A program made the position numbers and the translations under genes. The notes under the pieces were generated by a model. The model made no database searches, was not told the DNA's origin, and was given only the letters and a program-made list of their open reading frames with translations. 64,000 bases of DNA from assembly GCA_046348365.1 (NCBI GenBank), contig JAXMEL010000004.1, positions 682,001 through 746,000 of the forward strand. The letters are read 5' to 3'. Below are positions 17,683 through 26,580 of the stretch, piece after piece. This DNA comes from JAEUPI01 sp046348365. GTDB lineage: Bacteria > Pseudomonadota > Gammaproteobacteria > Burkholderiales > Burkholderiaceae_C. Positions within the stretch are counted from its first letter, which is position 1; every line of letters begins with the position of its first letter.

Positions 17683-18927
17683 ATGATCCGTACGCGTACC
17701 GTCGCCCGCCTGACCCTTCTGGCCTCGCTGCTGGCCGGCACTGCCGCCTGGGCGCAGGTGAAGATCGCCTATGTCGACCCCTTGTCCGGTGGCGGCGCCA
17801 CCGTCGGCGAGCATGGCCTGAAGCACATCCAGTTCCTGGTCGAGCAAATCAACGCCAAGGGCGGCGTGCTCGGCGGCCAGAAGCTCGAGGCCGTGGCCTA
17901 CGACAACAAGGGCAGCCCGCAGGAGAGCCTGGTGCAGGTGCAGAAGGCCATCGACGCCGGCGTGCGCTTCATCACCCAGGGCAACGGCTCGGGCGCGGCG
18001 ATCGCGATCTCGGAGTTCATCGCCAAGTACAACGAGCGCAACCCCGGCAAGGAGGTGCTGTACTTCAACTACGCGGCGGTCGACCCGTCGCTCACCAACG
18101 AGAAGTGCAGCTACTGGCACTTCCGCTGGGACGCCAGCTCCGACATCAAGATGGCCGCGCTGACCAACTTCATGAAGGACAAGAAGGAGATCAAGAAGGT
18201 CTACATCATCGGCCAGGACTACGCCTTCGGCCATTCGGTGCGCAAGGCGGCCAACGAGATGCTCAAGGACAAGCGCCCCGACATCCAGGTGGTGGGCGAC
18301 GAGCTGCACCCGCTGCTGAAGATCACCGACTTCGCACCCTACGTGGCCAAGATCAAGGCCTCGGGCGCCGACACGGTGATCACCGGCAACTGGGGCAACG
18401 ACATCGCGCTGCTGCTGAAGGCCGCGGCCGATGCCGGCCTCAAGGTGGCCTGGTACACCTACTACGCCGGCGGCGCCGGCGCGCCCACGGCGATCAAGCA
18501 GACCGGCCTCGACCATCAGGTCTACCAGATCAGCGAATGGCACACCAACGTGCCCTCGCCCGACCAGGACGCGTTCGCCGACGCCTTCCTCAAGAAGTAC
18601 GGCGGCGCGAGCCAGCAGGGCTGGTGGTACCTGCGCATGCGCAACCAGATGGAGATGTTCGCCGACGCGCTCAACAAGGCCAAGTCGGCCGAGCCGAAGA
18701 AGGTGGCCGCGGCGCTGCACGACATGAAGTGGAAGAACGCGCTCGGCGCCGAGGTGTTCATGCGGCCGGCCGACCACTCGCTGTTCCAGGACATGTACAT
18801 CTCGTCGTTCGGCTCGGGCACCAAGCACGACGAGGAGAAGACCGGCTGGGGCTGGAAGACGACCGGGGTCGTCAAGGCGCAGGACACCGTCATTCCGACC
18901 ACCTGCAAGATGACCGTTCCGAACTGA
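17683..18927 (+). CDS. ABC importer substrate-binding protein, branched-chain amino acid type
   Basis: The 414-residue periplasmic binding protein has a signal peptide (TVARLTLLASLLAGTAAWA, cut before QVKIAYV) and the type I periplasmic-binding fold of the LivK/hydrophobic amino acid class, including SGGGATVGEHGLKHIQ and QVQKAIDAGVRFITQGNGS. CAGGAG precedes the ATG at 17683. It lies 119 bases after the ligase gene and is followed by a stable hairpin and then the matching permeases. Given the flanking acyl-CoA enzymes the ligand may be a carboxylic acid rather than an amino acid; this is inference. Confidence 0.88.
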   Translation: MIRTRTVARLTLLASLLAGTAAWAQVKIAYVDPLSGGGATVGEHGLKHIQFLVEQINAKGGVLGGQKLEAVAYDNKGSPQESLVQVQKAIDAGVRFITQGNGSGAAIAISEFIAKYNERNPGKEVLYFNYAAVDPSLTNEKCSYWHFRWDASSDIKMAALTNFMKDKKEIKKVYIIGQDYAFGHSVRKAANEMLKDKRPDIQVVGDELHPLLKITDFAPYVAKIKASGADTVITGNWGNDIALLLKAAADAGLKVAWYTYYAGGAGAPTAIKQTGLDHQVYQISEWHTNVPSPDQDAFADAFLKKYGGASQQGWWYLRMRNQMEMFADALNKAKSAEPKKVAAALHDMKWKNALGAEVFMRPADHSLFQDMYISSFGSGTKHDEEKTGWGWKTTGVVKAQDTVIPTTCKMTVPN

Positions 18928-18950
18928 CACCGGCTGGCGGACAGCGCATC

Positions 18951-18974
18951 GCGGGCCGCAGCAGGGCGGCCCGC
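18951..18974 (+). repeat. stable hairpin between binding-protein and permease genes
   Basis: GCGGGCCGC (18951-18959) and GCGGCCCGC (18966-18974) form a perfect 9-bp stem with a 6-base loop and no T run. Such hairpins after a binding-protein gene often protect the upstream mRNA and lower expression of downstream permease genes. That role is inferred from position. Confidence 0.5.
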
Positions 18975-19009
18975 GCTGTCTTCACCGGCTGCAACGGGCC
19001 CGCAGCACG

Positions 19010-19960
19010 ATGCTCGAGCTGATCGTCTTCTCCACGCTGAACGGCCTGCTGTACGGCATGCTGCTGTTCCTGCTGGCGAGCGGGCTGACGCTGATCTTCA
19101 GCATGATGGGCGTGCTGAACTTCGCGCACGCGAGCTTCTACATGCTGGGCGCCTACTTCGGCTACCAGATCAGCGTGTGGGTCGGCTATTGGCCCGGGCT
19201 GGTGGTGGCGCCGCTGCTGGTGGGGCTGATCGGCGCGCTGGTCGAGCGCTACGGGCTGCGCACCGTGCACAAGCACGGCCACGTGGCCGAGCTGCTGTTC
19301 ACCTTCGGCATCGCCTACATCATCGAGGAGCTGGTGCAGATGGTGTGGGGCAAGGTGCCGGTCGACTACCGCGTGCCCGAGGCGCTGAACTTCCCCGCCT
19401 TCACGCTGTGGGCCACCACGTTCCCGGCGTTCCGCATGTTCATGCTGCTGATGTCGGTGGCGGTGTTCATCGGCTTGCTGCTGCTGCTGACGCGCACGCG
19501 CGTGGGGCTGATCATCCGCGCCGCGCTGACGCACCCCAACATGGTGGCCATGCTCGGCCACAACGTGCCGCTGGTGTTCATGGCGGTGTTCGGCGTCGGC
19601 TGCGGCCTGGCCGCGCTGGCCGGCGTGATCGCCGGCCCGGCGCTGGTGACGCAGCCGTCGATGGCCGGGCTGCTGGGGCCGATCCTGTTCGTGGTGGTGG
19701 TGGTCGGCGGGCTCGGCTCGCTGCCGGGTGCGTTCGTGGCGTCGCTACTGATCGGGCTGATCCAGACCTTCGCGGTGGCGCTGAACGTGTCGGTGGCCGA
19801 CATGCTCAGGCCGCTGGGCATCGTGCTGACGCGCGACTCCATCGGCGGCGACCTGTGGACCGCCACGGTGGCGCAGGTGGCACCGATCATCCCGTACATG
19901 CTGCTGGTGCTGGTGCTGATCTTCCGGCCCAAGGGGCTGCTCGGCGATCGCGACACATGA
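19010..19960 (+). CDS. livH: Branched-chain-type ABC transporter permease LivH
   Basis: The 316-residue inner-membrane protein has the LivH pattern of about eight hydrophobic segments, the signature GVLNFAHASFYMLGAYFGY near the N-terminus and the coupling region containing RTRVGLIIRAALTHPNMVAMLGHN. It pairs with the next permease. Its stop overlaps the start of livM in ATGA form. The substrate of the transporter is not proven; the symbol denotes the family. Confidence 0.9.
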   Translation: MLELIVFSTLNGLLYGMLLFLLASGLTLIFSMMGVLNFAHASFYMLGAYFGYQISVWVGYWPGLVVAPLLVGLIGALVERYGLRTVHKHGHVAELLFTFGIAYIIEELVQMVWGKVPVDYRVPEALNFPAFTLWATTFPAFRMFMLLMSVAVFIGLLLLLTRTRVGLIIRAALTHPNMVAMLGHNVPLVFMAVFGVGCGLAALAGVIAGPALVTQPSMAGLLGPILFVVVVVGGLGSLPGAFVASLLIGLIQTFAVALNVSVADMLRPLGIVLTRDSIGGDLWTATVAQVAPIIPYMLLVLVLIFRPKGLLGDRDT

Positions 19961-21216
19961 ACTCCGGCGCGCGCACGCAGACGTGGATGTGGGGCGGCGC
20001 CGCGCTGGTGCTGGTGGTGCTGCCGCTGGTGTTCTCGAGCGGCGCGTCGCTGACGATGATGAGCCTGATGGGCTTCGCGATCGTGTTCGCGCTGTCGTAC
20101 AACATGCTGCTCGGCCAGACCGGCATGCTCTCGTTCGGCCACGCGGTGTACTACGGCCTCGGCGGCTTCATGACCGCGCATGCGCTCAACGTGGTCGGCG
20201 CCGGCAAGTGGCCGATCCCGTTGCCGGCGATGCCGATCGTCGGCGGCGTGGCGGGCCTCGCCTTCGCGGTGATCTTCGGCTGGGTCTCCACCAAGCGCGC
20301 GGGCACGGCGTTCGCGATGATCTCGCTGGGCATCGGCGAGCTGGTGGCGGCGTGCTCGCTGATCCTCAAGGGCTTCTTCGGCGGCGAGGGCGGCATCTCG
20401 ACCAGCCGCACCGCGACGCTGAAGTTCTTCGGCCTCAACTTCGGCCCGCAGGTGCAGGTGTACTACCTGATCGCCGCCTGGTGCCTGCTGTGCATGGCGG
20501 CGATGTACGCCTTCACGCGCACGCCGCTCGGGCGCATGTGCAACGCCGTGCGCGACAACCCGGAGCGCGCCGAGTTCGTCGGCTACAGCACGCAGATGGT
20601 GCGCTTCATCGCGTTCTGCGTGTCGGGGTTCTTCGCCGGCGTGGCCGGCGGGCTGGCGGCGATCCACTACGAGATCGTCACCGCCAGCGTGGTGGGCGCG
20701 GCGCCGTCGGGCTTCGTGCTGCTGATGGCCTACATCGGCGGCGTGGCGTTCTTCATCGGGCCGGTGATCGGCGCGGTGCTGATGACGGCGCTGCAGATCT
20801 CGCTGTCGGACTACACCGGCGCCTGGCTGCTCTACGTGGGCCTGATGTTCGTGCTGGTGGTGATGTTCGCGCCCTGGGGGCTCGGCGGCCTGTTGCTGAT
20901 GCAGCGGCCGCTGTTCACCGGCGGCGCGTGGCGGCGCGTGCTGCCGGCCTATGCGCTGGCCGTGCTGCCGCTTGCGGCGCTGTTCGCCGGCACGGTGGCG
21001 CTGGTGGAGACGGCGCACCACCTGATGGTCAAGGCGGTCGAGGGCCCGAAGACGAGCGTGTTCGGGGTGGGCTACGACGCGCAGTCGCCGCTGGCTTGGG
21101 GCGTGATCGTGCTGCTGCTGGTGGCAGGTTTCATCGGGCTGCGGCGCGTGGCGCCGCGGGTGTCGGCGGCGTATCACGCCGCGGTGCAGGCCGCGCAGGG
21201 GCGGGCTTCGACGTGA
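19957..21216 (+). CDS. livM: Branched-chain-type ABC transporter permease LivM
   Basis: The 419-residue permease carries the LivM signature YNMLLGQTGMLSFGHAVYYG and the RTPLGRMCNAVRDNPERAEFVGY coupling segment. It is longer than many LivM proteins. After the core it has two extra C-terminal hydrophobic stretches (YALAVLPLAALFAGTVAL and GVIVLLLVAGFIGL) separated by a probably periplasmic loop. Both ends overlap the neighbouring genes by four bases, indicating tight co-translation. The function of the C-terminal extension is unknown. Confidence 0.9.
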   Translation: MNSGARTQTWMWGGAALVLVVLPLVFSSGASLTMMSLMGFAIVFALSYNMLLGQTGMLSFGHAVYYGLGGFMTAHALNVVGAGKWPIPLPAMPIVGGVAGLAFAVIFGWVSTKRAGTAFAMISLGIGELVAACSLILKGFFGGEGGISTSRTATLKFFGLNFGPQVQVYYLIAAWCLLCMAAMYAFTRTPLGRMCNAVRDNPERAEFVGYSTQMVRFIAFCVSGFFAGVAGGLAAIHYEIVTASVVGAAPSGFVLLMAYIGGVAFFIGPVIGAVLMTALQISLSDYTGAWLLYVGLMFVLVVMFAPWGLGGLLLMQRPLFTGGAWRRVLPAYALAVLPLAALFAGTVALVETAHHLMVKAVEGPKTSVFGVGYDAQSPLAWGVIVLLLVAGFIGLRRVAPRVSAAYHAAVQAAQGRAST

Positions 21217-21980
21217 GCGATCTCGCGCTTCAACTCGTCGACGTGCACAAGCGCTTCGGCGTCACGCCGATCATCCGCGGGCTGAACCTCGACGTGCGCC
21301 GCGGCGAGCGTCACGCGATCATCGGGCCCAACGGCGCGGGCAAGAGCACGCTGTTCCACCTCGTCAGCGGGCGCTTCCCGGTCACCAGCGGGCAGGTGCT
21401 GCTGAAGGGCGACGACGTCACCGGCCTCGCGCCGTTCCAGATCAACCGGCGCGGCCTCGCGCGCAGCTTCCAGGTCACCAACATCTTCCCGCGGCTGTCG
21501 GTGTTCGAGAACATCCGCTGCGGCGTGCTGTGGGCGCTGGGCTACCGCTACTCGTTCTGGCAGATGGTCGACAAGGCGCGCGACGCGCGCGAGCGCACCG
21601 AGGCCATCCTCGAGCAGATCAACCTCTCGAGCCGGCGCGACACGCCGGCAGGCGTGCTGTCGTACGCCGAGCAGCGCGCGCTCGAGATCGGCATCACCAT
21701 CGCCGGCGGCGCCGACGTGATCATGCTCGACGAGCCGACCGCCGGCATGAGCCGCTCCGAGACCGAGCACGCGGTGGCGCTGATCCGCAAGGTCAGCGAG
21801 GGCCGCACGCTGATCATCGTCGAGCACGACATGAGCGTGGTGTTCGACCTCGCCGACCGCATCTCGGTGCTGGTGTACGGCCAGGTGATCGCCACCGACA
21901 CGCCCGAGCGCATCCGCGCCAATGCCGAGGTGCAAAAGGCCTACCTCGGCAGCGCCACGCACGAGGACGAGCATGCTTGA
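21213..21980 (+). CDS. livG: ABC transporter ATP-binding protein LivG
   Basis: The 255-residue ATPase has Walker A GPNGAGKST, Walker B VIMLDEPTAGMS and the switch histidine VEHDMSVV. The signature motif reads LSYAEQ, with Ala where the canonical LSGGQ has its second Gly. The start is GTG at 21213, overlapping the livM stop as GTGA. The end overlaps livF by eight bases. With LivF it should form the heterodimeric ATPase of the importer. Confidence 0.9.
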   Translation: MSDLALQLVDVHKRFGVTPIIRGLNLDVRRGERHAIIGPNGAGKSTLFHLVSGRFPVTSGQVLLKGDDVTGLAPFQINRRGLARSFQVTNIFPRLSVFENIRCGVLWALGYRYSFWQMVDKARDARERTEAILEQINLSSRRDTPAGVLSYAEQRALEIGITIAGGADVIMLDEPTAGMSRSETEHAVALIRKVSEGRTLIIVEHDMSVVFDLADRISVLVYGQVIATDTPERIRANAEVQKAYLGSATHEDEHA

Positions 21981-22668
21981 GGTGCGCGGCCTACAGGCCT
22001 GGTACGGCAAGAGCCACATCCTGCACGGCGTGGACTTCCGCGTCGGCGAGGGCGAGATCGTCTCGCTGCTGGGCCGCAACGGCGTGGGCCGCTCGACCAC
22101 CATCAAGACCATCATGGGCGACGTGGTGCGCAGCGGCTCGGTGCAGTTCAAGGGCCGCGAGCTGATCGGCATGAAGCCGCACCAGATCGCGCACGCGGGG
22201 CTCGGCTACGTGCCCGAGAACCGCGATGTCTTCCCCACGCTCACTGTGCGCGAGAACCTGCTGCTCGGCCAGAAGAGCACGCGCGGCGGCGGCCGCTTCG
22301 GGCTGCACGACATGTACGAGCTGTTCCCGCGCCTGAAGGAGCGCGAGAGCACGCCGGCCGGCGTGCTCTCCGGCGGCGAGCAGCAGATGCTCACGATGTG
22401 CCGCACGCTGATGGGCGACCCGGCGCTGATGATGGTCGACGAGCCCACCGAAGGCCTGGCGCCCAAGATGGTCGAGCTGGTGGCCGAGCTGCTGCAGCGC
22501 ATTGCCGCGCGCGGCGTGGCCATCCTGCTGGTGGAGCAGAAGCTGACGATCGCGCTGCGCATCTCGGCGCGGCTGTACGTGATGGGCCATGGCCGCATCG
22601 TCTTCGAGGGCACGCCCGCCGCGCTGCAGGCCGATGCGCAGGTGCGCAAGGAGTGGCTCGAGGTCTAG
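21973..22668 (+). CDS. livF: ABC transporter ATP-binding protein LivF with Arg in Walker A
   Basis: The 231-residue ATPase has the LivF layout: LSGGEQQML signature, MMVDEPTEGLAP Walker B, and VEQKL in place of the switch-histidine segment, as usual in LivF. The Walker A motif reads GRNGVGRST, so residue 40 is Arg where nearly all P-loop ATPases have Lys. The codon is CGC, three changes from AAG, so a sequencing error is unlikely. The ATG at 21973 lies inside the livG end. One ATP site of the heterodimer may be altered or degenerate. Confidence 0.88.
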   Translation: MLEVRGLQAWYGKSHILHGVDFRVGEGEIVSLLGRNGVGRSTTIKTIMGDVVRSGSVQFKGRELIGMKPHQIAHAGLGYVPENRDVFPTLTVRENLLLGQKSTRGGGRFGLHDMYELFPRLKERESTPAGVLSGGEQQMLTMCRTLMGDPALMMVDEPTEGLAPKMVELVAELLQRIAARGVAILLVEQKLTIALRISARLYVMGHGRIVFEGTPAALQADAQVRKEWLEV

Positions 22669-22790
22669 AGCCTGCCGGCGGCACCGCGATACCCGGGCTG
22701 TCACTGCTGAGACAAGGCGGCCCGACCCCCGCGACCTAGAATCGTTCGGCACCGTCCGGCGACCGGATCGGATCCGAAGGAGACACACGC

Positions 22791-24884
22791 ATGACCGCCC
22801 AGTACGAGGTCCGCGACGGCGTTGCCGTCATCACGCTGAACAACCCGCCGGTCAACGGCCTCGGCTACGCCACGCGCTGCGCGATCGCCGACGGCATCGA
22901 ACGCGCGAATGCCGACGCGAGCGTCAAGGCGATCGTGCTCACCGGCGCCGGCAAGGCGTTCTCGGGCGGCGCCGACATCAAGGAGTTCGGCTCGCCCAAG
23001 GCGATCGCCGAGCCGAACCTGCTCTCGCTGATCAAGCTGTGCGAAGACTCAGCCAAGCCCACCGTGGCGGCGGTGCACAGCGTGACCATGGGCGGCGGCC
23101 TCGAGCTGGCGCTCGGCTGCCACTACCGCGTGGCCGCGCCGGGCGCCAACGTGGCGCTGCCCGAGGTGAAGATCGGCCTCATCCCCGGCGCCGGCGGCAC
23201 GCAGCGGTTGCCGCGCGTGCTCGGCGTCGAGACGGCGCTGAACATGATCGTCAGCGGCGAGCCGGTGAAGAGCGAGCTGCTCGCCGGCCTGCCGGGGCAG
23301 AAGCTCATCGACAAGCTGGTGCAGGGCGACCTGCTGGCCGGCGCCGTGGCGTTCGCGAACGAGATTGCCGACAAGCGGCCGCTGCCGCTGGTGCGCAACC
23401 TGAAGGTCACGCATCCGAACGCCGATGCGTACTTCCAGTTCGCGCGCAACACCGTCAAGGCGATGGCGAAGAACTTCCCGGCGCCGCCCAAGTGCGTCGA
23501 CGCGGTGCAGAACGCGCTGACGATGAAGTTCGACGACGGCATGCGCGCCGAGCGCGAGATCTTCATGGCGCTGATGCTGACGCCCGAGTGCAAGGCGCTG
23601 CGCCACGCCTTCTTCGGCGAGCGCGCGGCGAGCAAGATCCCCGACGTGCCCGAAGACACGCCGGTGCGCAAGATCGACAAGGTGGCCGTCATCGGCGCCG
23701 GCACCATGGGTGGCGGCATCTCGATGAACTTCCTCAACGCCGGCATCCCGGTGACGATCCTCGAGACCAAGCAGGATGCGCTCGACCGCGGGCTGGCGAC
23801 GATCCGCAAGAACTACGAGGCGCAGGTCAAGAAGGGCAAGCTCAAGGCCGACAAGTACGAGCAGCGCATGGCGCTGCTGAAGCCCACGCTGAACTACGAC
23901 GACATCAAGGACGCCGACCTGATCATCGAGGCGGTGTTCGAGGAGATGGGCGTCAAGGAGCAGGTGTTCAAGAAGCTCGACGCGGTGGCCAAGAAGGGCG
24001 CGATCCTGGCGTCGAACACGTCGACGCTCGACGTCAACAAGATCGCGGCGTTCACCGCGCGCCCGCAGGACGTGGTCGGCATGCACTTCTTCAGCCCGGC
24101 CAACGTGATGAAGCTGCTCGAGGTGGTGCGCGGCGCCAAGACGGCGAAGGACGTGCTCGCCACCGTGATGGACGTGGCCAAGAAGATCCGCAAGACCGCG
24201 GTCGTCTCGGGCGTGTGCGACGGCTTCATCGGCAACCGCATGATCGAGCAGTACAGCCGCCAGGCCGGCTACCTGCTCGACGAAGGCTGCACACCGCAAC
24301 AGGTGGACAAGGCGATCGAGAAGTTCGGCTTCGCGATGGGCCCGTTCCGCATGGGCGACCTCGCCGGCAACGACATCGGCTGGGCGATCCGCAAGCGCCG
24401 CGCGGTCGAGCGCCCCGACTTCCGCTACAGCAAGACGGCGGATCTGTTGTGCGAGCTGGGCCGCTTCGGCCAGAAGACGGGCGCCGGCTGGTACGACTAC
24501 AAGCCCGGCAAGCGCGACGCTATTCCGTCCGAGCTGGTCGAGAAGATGATCGAGGACCATCGCAAGGAAGCCGGCATCACGCCGCGCAAGGTCGGCGACG
24601 ACGAGATCGTGCAGCGGCTGGTGTATTCGCTGGTCAACGAGGCGGCGCGCATTCTGGAAGAAGGCATCGCCAGCAAGGCCAGCGACATCGACATGGTCTA
24701 CCTCACCGGCTACGGCTTCCCGCTGTGGCGCGGCGGCCCGATGTGCTACGCCGACAGCCAGGGCCTGTTCAACGTGGCGCAAGCCATGAAGCGATTCGCG
24801 AGGAACCCGCGCGACGACGCCACCTTCTGGCAGCCGGCGCCGCTGCTGGCCAAGCTGGTGGCCGAAGGCAAGACCTTCACCTGA
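22791..24884 (+). CDS. FadB/FadJ-like bifunctional enoyl-CoA hydratase/3-hydroxyacyl-CoA dehydrogenase
   Basis: The 697-residue protein joins an N-terminal crotonase domain (about 1-190) to a 3-hydroxyacyl-CoA dehydrogenase domain (about 295-690). The crotonase part has both expected glutamates, in MGGGLELALG and ALPEVKIGLIPGAGGTQRLP. The NAD-binding motif is VAVIGAGTMGGG, and the catalytic His segment is VVGMHFFSPANVMKLLEVV. It should hydrate trans-2-enoyl-CoA and oxidise the 3-hydroxyacyl-CoA. GAAGGAG lies upstream of the ATG and a TAGAAT -10-like hexamer is at 22737, so a promoter after livF is possible. The thiolase gene follows 44 bases later. Confidence 0.93.
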   Translation: MTAQYEVRDGVAVITLNNPPVNGLGYATRCAIADGIERANADASVKAIVLTGAGKAFSGGADIKEFGSPKAIAEPNLLSLIKLCEDSAKPTVAAVHSVTMGGGLELALGCHYRVAAPGANVALPEVKIGLIPGAGGTQRLPRVLGVETALNMIVSGEPVKSELLAGLPGQKLIDKLVQGDLLAGAVAFANEIADKRPLPLVRNLKVTHPNADAYFQFARNTVKAMAKNFPAPPKCVDAVQNALTMKFDDGMRAEREIFMALMLTPECKALRHAFFGERAASKIPDVPEDTPVRKIDKVAVIGAGTMGGGISMNFLNAGIPVTILETKQDALDRGLATIRKNYEAQVKKGKLKADKYEQRMALLKPTLNYDDIKDADLIIEAVFEEMGVKEQVFKKLDAVAKKGAILASNTSTLDVNKIAAFTARPQDVVGMHFFSPANVMKLLEVVRGAKTAKDVLATVMDVAKKIRKTAVVSGVCDGFIGNRMIEQYSRQAGYLLDEGCTPQQVDKAIEKFGFAMGPFRMGDLAGNDIGWAIRKRRAVERPDFRYSKTADLLCELGRFGQKTGAGWYDYKPGKRDAIPSELVEKMIEDHRKEAGITPRKVGDDEIVQRLVYSLVNEAARILEEGIASKASDIDMVYLTGYGFPLWRGGPMCYADSQGLFNVAQAMKRFARNPRDDATFWQPAPLLAKLVAEGKTFT

Positions 24885-24928
24885 GAAGCACGCCGCCACC
24901 GCGCCACCGCACACGAAAGGAAACCACC

Positions 24929-26104
24929 ATGACCGCAGCCGTCATCGTCTCCACCGCACGCACGCCGCTGGCCAAGAGCTGGAAGGGCGCCTTCAACATG
25001 ACCCACGGCGCCACGCTCGGCGGCTTCGCCGTCAAGGCGGCGGTCGAGCGCGCCGGCGTCGACCCGGCAGCCGTCGACGACGTGCTGATGGGCTGCGCCA
25101 CGCCCGAGGGCGCCACCGGCAGCAACATCGCGCGCCAGATCGCGCTCGCCGCCGGGTTGCCGATCACCACCAGCGGCGTCACCGTCAACCGCTTCTGCTC
25201 CAGCGGCCTGCAGACGATCGCGATGGCGGCGCAGCGCGTCATCGCCGGCGAGGGCGACATCTACGTCGCCGGCGGCGTGGAGAGCATCTCGTGCGTGCAG
25301 AACGAGGCCAACCGCCACATGATCCAGGACCCCGCGCTCGTGGCGAAGAAGCCCGAGATCTACTGGAACATGCTGCAGACGGCCGAGAACGTGGCCAAGC
25401 GCTACAACATGCCCAAGCAGCGCATGGACGAGTACGGCGCCGCCAGCCAGCAGAAGGCCTGCGCCGCGCAGGCCGCGGGCAAGTTCAAGGACGAGATCAT
25501 CCCGGTCACCGTCACCGCCGGCGTGGCCGACGCGGTGCTGGGCCTGCGCAGCAAGGAGGTCACCGTCAGTGCCGACGAGGGCCTGCGCGAAGGCACCACC
25601 TACGAGGGCATCAAGGACATCCGCTCGGCCATCCCCGGCGGCGTGGTCACCGCCGGCAATGCGAGCCAGTTCTCCGACGGTGCCGGCGCCTGCGTGGTGG
25701 TGAGCGACACCTACGCGCAGCAGAAGAATCTCAAGCCGCTCGGCCGCTTCCTCGGTTTCGCGGTGGCCGGCTGCGAACCCGACGAGATGGGCATCGGCCC
25801 GGTGTTCGCGGTGCCCAAGGTGCTGAAGCGCCTGGGCCTGACGATGAGCGACATCGATCTGTGGGAATTGAATGAAGCCTTCGCGGTGCAGGTGCTGTAC
25901 TGCGCCGACAAGCTCGGCATCCCGATGGACAGGCTCAACGTCAACGGCGGCGCGATCGCGGTGGGGCATCCCTACGGCGTCAGCGGCCAGCGCCTGACCG
26001 GCCACGCGCTCATCGAAGGCAAGCGCCGCGGTGCGAAGAAGGTCTGCGTCACGATGTGCGTCGGCGGCGGCATGGGCGCGGCCGGAATCTTCGAGGTGCT
26101 GTGA
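24929..26104 (+). CDS. Acetyl-CoA C-acyltransferase (thiolase)
   Basis: The 391-residue thiolase completes the beta-oxidation cycle by cleaving 3-ketoacyl-CoA. The acyl-accepting Cys90 sits in NRFCSSGLQT, the His of GGAIAVGHPYG and the second Cys in CVGGGMGAAG complete the site, and LWELNEAFA is conserved. AAAGGAAACCACC precedes the ATG at 24929. With the FadB-like gene directly upstream it forms a fadBA-like pair. Biosynthetic (PhaA-type) use is less likely given the neighbours. Confidence 0.94.
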   Translation: MTAAVIVSTARTPLAKSWKGAFNMTHGATLGGFAVKAAVERAGVDPAAVDDVLMGCATPEGATGSNIARQIALAAGLPITTSGVTVNRFCSSGLQTIAMAAQRVIAGEGDIYVAGGVESISCVQNEANRHMIQDPALVAKKPEIYWNMLQTAENVAKRYNMPKQRMDEYGAASQQKACAAQAAGKFKDEIIPVTVTAGVADAVLGLRSKEVTVSADEGLREGTTYEGIKDIRSAIPGGVVTAGNASQFSDGAGACVVVSDTYAQQKNLKPLGRFLGFAVAGCEPDEMGIGPVFAVPKVLKRLGLTMSDIDLWELNEAFAVQVLYCADKLGIPMDRLNVNGGAIAVGHPYGVSGQRLTGHALIEGKRRGAKKVCVTMCVGGGMGAAGIFEVL

Positions 26105-26138
26105 GCGCCTCGGCGATGCGCGACCGTGGGCTCGTGAC

Positions 26139-26564
26139 ATGAAGACCCCGAGCCTCGACGCCACGCGCGCGTTCTATCGCGCGTCGCCGTTCATGGTCGA
26201 CCTCGGCATCGAGCCCACGCAGGTGCGCGAGGGCCGCGTGCACAGCGAGCTGCTGCTGCAGTCGCGCCACCACCAGCACACCGGCCAGGTGCACGCCGGC
26301 GTCACCAACGCGATGGCCGACCAGGCCATGGGTGCCGCGGCGCAGACGCTCGCACCCGAGGGCCGCTGGGCGCTCACCGCCGAGCTGAAGACCAGCCACC
26401 TGCGCGCCGCCAAGGGCGAGCGCCTCGAGTGCGAGGCCTGGGTCGTGCGCGGCGGGCGCAGCCTGAGCTTCACCGAGGCCGAGGTCTACGCGGTCAACGG
26501 CGCGCAGCGCACGCTGGTGGTCAAGGCGTCGGCGACGATGGCGCTGGTCGAAGCCAGAGCCTGA
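26139..26564 (+). CDS. PaaI-type hotdog-fold thioesterase
   Basis: The 141-residue single hotdog domain includes the HTGQVHAGVTNAMADQAMGAAA segment typical of PaaI/YbgC-like acyl-CoA thioesterases, and the strand LKTSHLRAAKGERLE. It could release CoA from dead-end acyl-CoA intermediates during the flanking pathway. It lies 34 bases after the thiolase and 16 before the acyl-CoA dehydrogenase, within the same transcriptional block. Substrate unknown. Confidence 0.85.
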   Translation: MKTPSLDATRAFYRASPFMVDLGIEPTQVREGRVHSELLLQSRHHQHTGQVHAGVTNAMADQAMGAAAQTLAPEGRWALTAELKTSHLRAAKGERLECEAWVVRGGRSLSFTEAEVYAVNGAQRTLVVKASATMALVEARA

Positions 26565-26580
26565 CGGCGCCGAGGGCCCG

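Noticed and set aside
19366..21177. 603-residue reverse frame across livH and livM
   Set aside because: His/Arg/Gln-rich composition typical of antisense shadows of membrane proteins.
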